A DNA stretch of 37,889 bases from an uncultured archaeon (GTDB lineage: Archaea > Nanobdellota > Nanobdellia > Pacearchaeales > GW2011-AR1). Position numbers and translations under genes: made by a program. The DNA lies in assembly GCA_902386025.1 (NCBI GenBank), contig CABMHR010000002.1, positions 151,596 to 189,484 on the forward strand, in the 5' to 3' direction. The notes under the pieces are model-generated. The model searched no databases and had not been told where the DNA came from. It was given only the letters and a program-made list of their open reading frames with translations. Every line of letters starts with the position of its first letter. Position 1 is the first letter of the stretch. This document shows, piece after piece, positions 1 through 7,996 of the stretch.

Positions 1-1
1 C

Positions 2-340
2 ACAATTTCCAATCTTGTTGTTCAGGGTTACATAATTTTCCTTGTGTTTATAGTAATAATTCTTGTTATGCAGTTTTACATAATTCCAATGATTTCTGGA
101 ATTGCAAATGTCGGAAGTTTGGGAGCCACAGGAGTCGGCGCCACTGCTGGCGGAGGTGTTTCAGCAACAGATGTTTCTCAGGCATTCTTGTATCTTCTTC
201 TTATTCAGGGAGTTTTCAGCGGGCTTGTCATAGGAAAACTTTCAGCAGGAGATATGAAAAAAGGAATAAAGCATTCATTCACGCTCGTTGTTCTTGCATT
301 TTTAATTTCAACAGTTGCAAACATCCTCTTCGGCAAATAA
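2..340 (+). CDS. C-terminal part of type II/IV secretion system F (TadC/FlaJ-like) membrane protein, 5' truncated by window edge
   Basis: Open frame runs to window start; multiple TM helices; followed by two pilin-like ORFs with short charged N-terminus plus one hydrophobic helix. Confidence 0.55.
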   Translation, partial: TISNLVVQGYIIFLVFIVIILVMQFYIIPMISGIANVGSLGATGVGATAGGGVSATDVSQAFLYLLLIQGVFSGLVIGKLSAGDMKKGIKHSFTLVVLAFLISTVANILFGK

Positions 341-381
341 TATTTCACAAGAAATATAAACATCTGAAGGTTTATTCAAGC

Positions 382-1116
382 ATGCAGAATAAAAGAGGCT
401 CGCACGTTGGTATGATTTTGTCTTTTGTCATTTTTGTAACGTTTATAGTTTTTTTATACGGAGTCATAAAGCCAATGGTAAACACCGGGGAGGACAAAAA
501 GACAATTTTAAAAGAAGTTGAAACGAGTGTGATAAAAAATATTTCTGCAAATTTTACAAGCACAAGCATATCAATCAGCAGTGCAAACAATCCCAGCGAG
601 AGCTGTGTCTCAATACTTGGGCTGCTTTTGATTCCAGAATTGACTCCCCCTTACATAAAAGTCAAGAACAGCGATGGAGTTTTGCAGCCGAATGTTTATT
701 ATCAGGAGCAGTCGCCAACATTAATCATAGATAGAACCTCGCAGTCAGATGCTTTTTTTAAAGTATATTCCTCTCCGGAATGGGATTTAATAGACATTAA
801 CAGCGGAGACGGCTGTGCTTCTGTTGAGGATGCAAATTATCAAATAGGAACAATCAGAGTAAACAAATATGCTTTTGAAAAAAATATTGAAGATTTGAAA
901 AAAGAATATGAAAATCATTATGAAGAATTAAAGACAAATCTAAACATCCCTGTGGGAAATGAATTCGGCTTCAGCTTCAGATTAACAAACGGAACAAAAA
1001 TAGAAACAACAAGCAGTTTAAAATCAGCAAATGTTTATGCAGATGAAACGCCTGTCCAATATATTGACAGCGATGCTAACATTCAGTCAGGTTTTTTAAC
1101 TATAAAAGTATGGTAA
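382..1116 (+). CDS. Pilin-like / FlaG-type membrane-anchored protein
   Basis: N-terminus MQNKRGSHVGMILSFVIFVTFIVFLYGVI: short basic segment plus one TM, then extracellular domain. Confidence 0.5.
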   Translation: MQNKRGSHVGMILSFVIFVTFIVFLYGVIKPMVNTGEDKKTILKEVETSVIKNISANFTSTSISISSANNPSESCVSILGLLLIPELTPPYIKVKNSDGVLQPNVYYQEQSPTLIIDRTSQSDAFFKVYSSPEWDLIDINSGDGCASVEDANYQIGTIRVNKYAFEKNIEDLKKEYENHYEELKTNLNIPVGNEFGFSFRLTNGTKIETTSSLKSANVYADETPVQYIDSDANIQSGFLTIKVW

Positions 1117-1123
1117 TATTACA

Positions 1124-1570
1124 ATGAAGAACAATAAAGGCTGGATTGAAATTGTTGAAGCATTTTTTTCTGTTCTGCTTGTAGCCGCAGTTGTCCTGAT
1201 AATAATAAACAAAGGATATCTTAACAACAGCGATGTTTCTGAAAAAGTTTATACAACAGAGCTTTCAATATTAAGAGAAATAGAAACAAATGACAATTTT
1301 AGGACAGAAATTGCAAATATTGCTGATTCGTCTCTCCCTGTCGGATGGAACGGACTGCCTGCAGATATACAGAAAACTGTAACAGAAAGAACTCCAAATT
1401 ATTTAATCTGCACTGCAAAAATATGCATAATTGAAGGAGAATGCGTCTTGAGCGAAGATGAAAAACCAGAAGACAAAAAGAATATTTATTCCCAAGGAGT
1501 TGTCATAAGCCCGACAGTAGGCGGAGGAGAGGTTTACAGGCAAATAAACTTGTTCTGCTGGGAAAAGTGA
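1124..1570 (+). CDS. Pilin-like small secreted protein
   Basis: N-terminus MKNNKGWIEIVEAFFSVLLVAAVVLIIINKG, class III signal/pilin-like; operon context. Confidence 0.45.
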   Translation: MKNNKGWIEIVEAFFSVLLVAAVVLIIINKGYLNNSDVSEKVYTTELSILREIETNDNFRTEIANIADSSLPVGWNGLPADIQKTVTERTPNYLICTAKICIIEGECVLSEDEKPEDKKNIYSQGVVISPTVGGGEVYRQINLFCWEK

Positions 1571-1974
1571 AATTCAAATTTCTTTCCCACACTGCAGATG
1601 TCAAATTTCAGGCATTTGGAAAAAATGCAGAAGAAGCATTTGAAAATTCTGCGCTGGCATTAAAAGAAGCAATATGCGGGAAGATGAAAATAAAAAGCAA
1701 TGTGAAAAAAACAATCAAAGCAGAAGGCAGGGATTTTGAATCTCTTCTTTACAATTTTCTGGAAAAAATAATTTATCTTGCTGATGCTGAAAACTTTTTA
1801 ATTGCAGAAGTGAAAGAAATAAAAATCAAGAAGTTTGAATTGAAAGCAGTAATCACTGGAGACAAGGCATCAAACTGCAAATTCACAAATAAAGTGAAAG
1901 CAGTTACTTACAATGAAATGTTTGCGGTAAAAAAAGGAAATAAATGGATTATCCAGTGCGTGCTGGATGTTTAG
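1567..1974 (+). CDS. Archease (RtcB cofactor)
   Basis: FKFLSHTADVKFQAFGKNAEEAFENSALAL, family hallmark; GTG start overlapping previous stop; near rtcB. Confidence 0.9.
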   Translation: MKFKFLSHTADVKFQAFGKNAEEAFENSALALKEAICGKMKIKSNVKKTIKAEGRDFESLLYNFLEKIIYLADAENFLIAEVKEIKIKKFELKAVITGDKASNCKFTNKVKAVTYNEMFAVKKGNKWIIQCVLDV

Positions 1975-2035
1975 TTATTCTTAAAAATAACCTGATAAAC
2001 ATAAGGTATTTAAATATTAACTTCTTGGTTTAATC

Positions 2036-2926
2036 ATGAAGATGGATGAAAATCTCGCTTCTATACATGCTTATCTATGTGCGGATGGTTATGTTATTAA
2101 AAACCCAGAGACTCAAAAACAAAAATATTATAAAATTGGTTTTAGAAACACCAATCTTATTTTATTAAGAGATTTTCAAAGAAAATTTGAAAGAGTCTTT
2201 GAAATTAAATGTAGTTTATATGAGGGACAAAGATGTCAAAAAGGAAGTAAAGAAATTTATGAATTATTAACCAAAAAGTTTGGAAGTTTTTATTCTTGGG
2301 AGTGGACGATGCCTAAATTAGATGAAAACCTAACTAAAATCTGGTTAAGGAGTTATTTTGATTGCGAGGGGTGGGTTTTTTGCAAAAGTCATCAAAACAG
2401 ACACTTGGGAATTGATTGTGTTAATGAAAAGGGTTTAAACCAGATAATTTCTGCCTTAAACAAATTGGGTATCAAAACAATTAAAAAATATAATAAAAAA
2501 AGAAAAATCTACAGAATTTTAATTTATGGAAAGGAGAATTTAAACAGATTTGCAGAGAAGATAGGATTTTTACACCCCGAAAAATTAGATAAATTAAAAA
2601 GGGTTATAGAAGATTTTGTTGTTTATGATTGGAATTTTCCTAAAGATAATAAAAAATGCAAAGAGGTTATTTCTAATCTCTTAAAAGAAAAAATAAGAAT
2701 AAAGAAACCTTATTCTATCAGAATTTTCTCAAGAGAAGAGACTAATCTAAAAAATTTATCAAATTATCTCAGAAAAATTTATACAATTAATTCTTTAGTC
2801 AATAAAAGAGTGAATGGGGTTGGGACAGTCTATTACGAATTAAATGTAAATAGAAAAGAAGAGATAAAAAAGCTAATAAGGTTAAAATTAATTCCTAATC
2901 TATTTAAAGATGAAGAGATTAAATAA
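2036..2926 (+). CDS. Free-standing LAGLIDADG-family homing endonuclease
   Basis: Two LAGLIDADG-like helices: SIHAYLCADGYV and WLRSYFDCEGWV; TATTTAAATA box upstream near 2008. Confidence 0.75.
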   Translation: MKMDENLASIHAYLCADGYVIKNPETQKQKYYKIGFRNTNLILLRDFQRKFERVFEIKCSLYEGQRCQKGSKEIYELLTKKFGSFYSWEWTMPKLDENLTKIWLRSYFDCEGWVFCKSHQNRHLGIDCVNEKGLNQIISALNKLGIKTIKKYNKKRKIYRILIYGKENLNRFAEKIGFLHPEKLDKLKRVIEDFVVYDWNFPKDNKKCKEVISNLLKEKIRIKKPYSIRIFSREETNLKNLSNYLRKIYTINSLVNKRVNGVGTVYYELNVNRKEEIKKLIRLKLIPNLFKDEEIK

Positions 2927-2929
2927 AAT

Positions 2930-4345
2930 ATGTATAAAGAAAAATTAAAGAAAATTGGGGAGGATGAATATGAACTCCCAAAAGAAGGGAAAATGTTAGT
3001 TCCCGGCAGAATTTTTATCTCTGGGAAAATGATTGCAGAAGAAGATGCATTAAAACAGGTTGCTAATGTCGCTCATCTCCCTGGAATTTTAAAATATTCT
3101 ATTGGACTTGCAGATATGCATGTCGGATATGGCTTTCCAATCGGAGGAGTTGCCGCCTTTGATTTGGACAAAGGAGTTATTTCCCCAGGAGGAGTTGGCT
3201 ATGACATCAACTGCTCTGTAAGACTTCTGAAGACAAACCTGAAAAAAGAAGATGCAATAAAAAAACAGAAGGAAATTGTCAATGGACTTTATGAAAAAAT
3301 CCCGTCTGGAGTTGGAAGAGGAAGCAGATTTAATATAACAAGACAGGAGCTGAATAAATTACTGGAAGGAGGAGCGAAATATATTGTTGAAAAAGGAATG
3401 GGAACAAAAGAAGATTATCTGCACACAGAAGAAGAAGGACAGATGAAAAAAGCAGATGCAAGCAAGGTTTCTGAAAGAGCTGTTAAAAGGGGAATAGGAC
3501 AGCTTGGAACTCTCGGAGCAGGAAATCATTTTCTTGAAGTTCAGTATGTTGATGAAATCTTCGACGAGAAAATTGCGAAAGAACTTGGAATTAAGAAAAA
3601 CCAAATAACAATAATGATTCACTGCGGGAGCAGAGGATTAGGGCATCAGGTTGCGAGCGATTATATTCAGCTTATGGAAAAAAAATACGGATTCAAAAAT
3701 CTTCCAGACAGAGAACTAATTAACGCTCCGATTAAAAGCGAACTTGGAAAAGACTATTATTCTGCAATGTGTGCTGCTGCGAATTTTGCTTTTGCAAACA
3801 AGCAGTTGATTACTCATTGGATAAGAGAAGAAATGAAAAAATTATTTCCTTCTGTTAAAATAGATGTCGTTTATGATGTCTGTCATAATATTGCAAAATT
3901 CGAAGAGCATATTGTAAACGGGAAGAAGAAAATTGTCTGCGTTCACAGAAAGGGGGCTACGAGATGTTTTGGAAAAGGAAGAAAGGAAATTCCAGAATCT
4001 TACAGAAAAATAGGACAGCCTGTCATAATTCCAGGAAGCATGGGAACAGCATCATACTTGCTGATAGGAACAAAAAAAGCAGAAGAAATGACTTTTGGAA
4101 GCACTGTTCACGGAGCAGGAAGAGTTTCTTCAAGAAGCTATGCACTGAAAAATTTAAGCGGAGAAGAAGTAAAAAAGGAATTGAATAAAAAAGGAATTGA
4201 AGTTCAGGCAGGAAGCTGGAGCTCGCTTGCAGAAGAAGCTCCTGAAGTTTACAATGATATCGACGAGGTTGTGAGAGTTGTTGATGAACTTGGAATAAGC
4301 AAAAGGGTAGCAAGATTAAAGCCATTAGCTGTCGTAAAGGGATAA
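2930..4345 (+). CDS. rtcB: RNA-splicing ligase RtcB, no intein
   Basis: GGVGYDINCSVRLL, HCGSRGLGHQV, DVCHNIAKFE, STVHGAGRVSSR motifs; full-length 471 aa. Confidence 0.96.
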   Translation: MYKEKLKKIGEDEYELPKEGKMLVPGRIFISGKMIAEEDALKQVANVAHLPGILKYSIGLADMHVGYGFPIGGVAAFDLDKGVISPGGVGYDINCSVRLLKTNLKKEDAIKKQKEIVNGLYEKIPSGVGRGSRFNITRQELNKLLEGGAKYIVEKGMGTKEDYLHTEEEGQMKKADASKVSERAVKRGIGQLGTLGAGNHFLEVQYVDEIFDEKIAKELGIKKNQITIMIHCGSRGLGHQVASDYIQLMEKKYGFKNLPDRELINAPIKSELGKDYYSAMCAAANFAFANKQLITHWIREEMKKLFPSVKIDVVYDVCHNIAKFEEHIVNGKKKIVCVHRKGATRCFGKGRKEIPESYRKIGQPVIIPGSMGTASYLLIGTKKAEEMTFGSTVHGAGRVSSRSYALKNLSGEEVKKELNKKGIEVQAGSWSSLAEEAPEVYNDIDEVVRVVDELGISKRVARLKPLAVVKG

Positions 4346-4405
4346 TTTTCCCTTTAAAGTAGTTACAAACACAATATTTAAATAGTTTAATTCGTTTAAT
4401 TCAGC

Positions 4406-5503
4406 ATGGTTAAAACATTAAAAAGCAGGTTAGGAAGAGGAATGATTTTAGGATTAGCATTAGCTTCTGCTGTAAATTTTGCAGGATGCGATCCATTTGG
4501 TGAAGAGCCAACACCTACTCCGACATCAACACCAGTCCCTACACCGCAGCCAACTCAAGAGCCAACACCAGTTCCCACACCACAACCTACTCCAGAACCA
4601 ACGCCTATCCCTTATGAAACTATTTCGGGAAGATTAGAAAGCAATGAAGAGCACGGAGTTTTAAAATCAGGGAAAGTGGAATTGTATGTAAATGATGTTC
4701 TTTCAGAAACAGACAGCGACGGAAAAGATTTCAGCTTTTCGGTTCCTTATAATTCAAACATAAAACTAAGGGGAGAAATAGATGAAGCTGGAGTTCAAAA
4801 AAGTTACAAAAGAACAGTAAATCTTGAAAATGTAATTGAAAATAAGAATGTAACCTTAAGGGCAGTTCCTTACCCTGATTTTGATGCAAACGGAGAAGCA
4901 GACAACATCTCTCAATTCAAACAGCATATGGAAGAGACTAATATCTCCAAGGAGATTGGTGGAGATGGCAAAGAAAAAGGATTAAGAAAATGGGATTTGA
5001 ATAAATTAAACAAGATTAAGATATTTGAACATAACGGAAGTGATTCATTCAGCGATGAACAAATTAATATGATTCAAAGCAAAATAAAAGATTCTAATGA
5101 CATAGAAAAATTAGTTAATGGAAAAGAATTAGATAATTATATTGAAGTGGTTTATGGCTCTCCTGCAGGATATGAAGAAAATTGCATTTATGTTGTCCCA
5201 AAGACTATGGAAGAAAGAGGCATAACTTCTAAGACACTTGCAGGAAAAATAATAGTTTATAATAACATAAAATTAAACCCAGATTCTACGGGGATAGAGA
5301 ATCCTACAATATCTCACGAATTCGGACACGCATTCATTGCCCCTAATGGTGAAGCAAATACTCTTGCAGATGAATATACAATTATGAAACCTTTTCCAAA
5401 CGGAACAGCTCCAAAAATTGCTGATGAAAAATCTGCCAAAATTATATATGAAGATACTTACTTAGCAGGAGAAAGACTTGATGATATTCTTGGAACAGAT
5501 TAA
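4406..5503 (+). CDS. Secreted lipoprotein with Pro/Thr-rich linker and HEFGH zinc-metalloprotease-like domain
   Basis: Signal with lipobox-like NFAGC; TPTPTSTPVPTPQPT linker; PTISHEFGHAF (HExxH). Confidence 0.6.
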   Translation: MVKTLKSRLGRGMILGLALASAVNFAGCDPFGEEPTPTPTSTPVPTPQPTQEPTPVPTPQPTPEPTPIPYETISGRLESNEEHGVLKSGKVELYVNDVLSETDSDGKDFSFSVPYNSNIKLRGEIDEAGVQKSYKRTVNLENVIENKNVTLRAVPYPDFDANGEADNISQFKQHMEETNISKEIGGDGKEKGLRKWDLNKLNKIKIFEHNGSDSFSDEQINMIQSKIKDSNDIEKLVNGKELDNYIEVVYGSPAGYEENCIYVVPKTMEERGITSKTLAGKIIVYNNIKLNPDSTGIENPTISHEFGHAFIAPNGEANTLADEYTIMKPFPNGTAPKIADEKSAKIIYEDTYLAGERLDDILGTD

Positions 5504-5574
5504 CCTCGCAGAATAGAAGAAAACTATAATTAAAAAATAAGAATATTTATAAAACACATTTCATTAAAATAATA

Positions 5575-7962
5575 ATGAAAAAAAGAGGGGTTTTGGGATT
5601 TGCAGTTACATTAATTTTATTCATATTTCTGTTGTCAGGAGTTTTTGCTGCTCCTGATTCTGGAACTTGTGCAATAACAACAAGGGCAGAGTGTTCTGGT
5701 TCAAGCCATATTGTGATGGGATTGTCTTCAACAACAAATGCTCACGGAGAAATTGCTCCTGGAATATATCCTTATGTTTTATGCTGCAATCTTGGAACAG
5801 GAAGCACAACTTGCACTGGGGCAAATAAAATTGTTGGATTGTCTTCAACAACAAATGCCCATGCACAATCTCCTTCCCAGACAAGTTATTTAAATAATGT
5901 TTGTTATGGAGATTTACAATGTGATGATTTTATGAATTCTTGTCCTGCAAATTCTCTTTCAGTTCTTTCCTTGTCTTCAACAACAAATGCTCACCTTGGC
6001 GGGATTAATGATTATTCAACAAAAATATGCTGTGCAAGTTCTTTGGCAGCACAATGTGCAATAACAGAAGCTCATTGGGATTTTACAGATATAACCGGCA
6101 ATACAATAGAAGAAAAACATACAGCAAGATTAATTGTTACTGGGAACAGTGCCTGTGACGGAAAAACGGTTTCTTTTGAAGTTAGAGAAAGTGATCCTTT
6201 CGGAGCTTATAATCCTGTAGCAACAGAACCTGTAAATGTTAATTTCAACGGGGGAACAGCAGTAGGAAGTTGGATGACAGAATGGCAAGATGATGGGGTT
6301 TTAGGAGGAGACCCAGAATATTATTTTGTTGCTTCTTTTGCAGATGATGCAACTAAAACAATTACAAGTGATGAGCCAAAATTAACAGTCAAAAAAGCAT
6401 CTGATACTAAATGCGATGCGATTTCAAGCTGTTCAGATTATACTTCTAAATCAGATTGCAATTCAGATAGTGAAGCTAATCCTGCAAGCGGACGGGTTTG
6501 TAATATTAATGGTCAGAGCGGGGAAGGGACTTTAGATTGTGGATTAGAAAATAATATTTGCTTTTGCAAGTGGGATGATTCAACAAACAAATGCGGATTT
6601 GCTTTTAGCACAATTGACGGAACTTTAGAATGTATGGATGGGCAGACAAAGTGCAAGGATTTGATAACAGGAGGAGATTATTGTTATCCTGGAACTTCAT
6701 GCCCCACTGATGAAACTCCATTATGTAATAATGATGGAACTTGTGATGCAGAAGAAGGATGCACTTGTGCAGACTGTAATAATAAACAAGATACTTGCAC
6801 AGATGGAGCAAAATGTTCTGGGGGACAATGCGTAAGTTCAACAACCTGCACAACCTCTCAAGTTATATGTGGTTCAGATTGTTGTAATGCTGGAGAGAAT
6901 TGTGCAGACGGAAAATGCATTCCACAAATATCATTTTGTGACAGCAATCAAATTCAATGCGATTCAAACTGCTGTAATACAGGACAATCTTGTTCTAATG
7001 GAGCTTGTGTAATTCCATCAACATGCACAACCTCTCAAGTTATATGTGGTTCAGATTGTTGTAATGCTGGAGAAAGCTGTTCAAGTGGAAGTTGTGTTTC
7101 AGAAGAAACAGGAAGCGGGGCAACAGTAAGAATTAGCAGCACTGGGGCAGGAGGGAGTGTTGCAGGAGTTACAATTACAAATGGCGGAAGCGGTTATAGT
7201 GTTGGGGATACTGTTTCTATTAGCAATTCAGAAGGAGATGGAGAAGGAGCAATATTAACAATTAGTATGACAGGGGCAGGAGGGAGTGTTGCAGGAGTTA
7301 CAATTACAAATGGCGGAAGCGGTTATGAAATTGGAGACACAGGAATACTTATTGAATTGACACTTTGTGATTCAAGCACAGTTGGATGTGGGGATGAATG
7401 CTGTGAAAGTGAACAAATATGCACAGATAACGGATGCAAATATTCTGACGGAACACCTTGCGATTATGGATATACTTTATGCAATAGTGCAGGAGTAAAT
7501 TATTGTAACATAGGGGATACTTGCCCTTCAGGACAGACTCTTGGAAATAATAATGAAAGTTGTGATATGAGAATAGATGGCTGTTTGTCTGCAGACTGCA
7601 TAGACGGAGACAGGGATACTTGCTCTGATGGATTATATTGTATGTCTAAAGAATGTTCTTCTGTAGAACTTCCATTATCTTTGGAATTGATGAGCTGTAA
7701 GGTAACACAAACATTAGACAAAGATTGCAGCACAGCACCTGTAGGATACAAAACAATAACTTGGAAAGGAACTTGGACAGGAGAACAAGAAGGAGCGGCA
7801 TATGAAAAATGCGTAGCTGGAGGAAGCAGCACTGTTCCGTGTCCGGCTGAAATACAGCTTCCTTTCTTTGATTATGCAGAATTGATTGTTACAATAATAG
7901 TAATCGCAGGAATTTATGTTTCATTGATTGTAAGAGGAAAGCTAAGAAGAAATAAGAAATAA
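5575..7962 (+). CDS. Large Cys-rich secreted/surface protein with internal repeats and C-terminal TM anchor
   Basis: Signal peptide; 3x LSSTTNAH motif; 2x TCTTSQVICGSDCCNAGE; 2x TGAGGSVAGVTITNGGSGY; C-terminal TM followed by RRNKK. Confidence 0.7.
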   Translation: MKKRGVLGFAVTLILFIFLLSGVFAAPDSGTCAITTRAECSGSSHIVMGLSSTTNAHGEIAPGIYPYVLCCNLGTGSTTCTGANKIVGLSSTTNAHAQSPSQTSYLNNVCYGDLQCDDFMNSCPANSLSVLSLSSTTNAHLGGINDYSTKICCASSLAAQCAITEAHWDFTDITGNTIEEKHTARLIVTGNSACDGKTVSFEVRESDPFGAYNPVATEPVNVNFNGGTAVGSWMTEWQDDGVLGGDPEYYFVASFADDATKTITSDEPKLTVKKASDTKCDAISSCSDYTSKSDCNSDSEANPASGRVCNINGQSGEGTLDCGLENNICFCKWDDSTNKCGFAFSTIDGTLECMDGQTKCKDLITGGDYCYPGTSCPTDETPLCNNDGTCDAEEGCTCADCNNKQDTCTDGAKCSGGQCVSSTTCTTSQVICGSDCCNAGENCADGKCIPQISFCDSNQIQCDSNCCNTGQSCSNGACVIPSTCTTSQVICGSDCCNAGESCSSGSCVSEETGSGATVRISSTGAGGSVAGVTITNGGSGYSVGDTVSISNSEGDGEGAILTISMTGAGGSVAGVTITNGGSGYEIGDTGILIELTLCDSSTVGCGDECCESEQICTDNGCKYSDGTPCDYGYTLCNSAGVNYCNIGDTCPSGQTLGNNNESCDMRIDGCLSADCIDGDRDTCSDGLYCMSKECSSVELPLSLELMSCKVTQTLDKDCSTAPVGYKTITWKGTWTGEQEGAAYEKCVAGGSSTVPCPAEIQLPFFDYAELIVTIIVIAGIYVSLIVRGKLRRNKK

Positions 7963-7996
7963 GAATGTTTATAAAATAAAATTCCTATTATTTATT

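Noticed and set aside
3359-3622. Long antisense ORFs in the track inside confident genes (e.g. within rtcB, cca, rad50, exosome genes)
   Set aside because: Antisense to strongly supported coding sequences, low-complexity Phe/Ser/Leu-rich translations typical of shadow ORFs.
2930-4345. Intein in RtcB
   Set aside because: The ORF is continuous with all RtcB motifs and normal length; the endonuclease is a separate upstream ORF.
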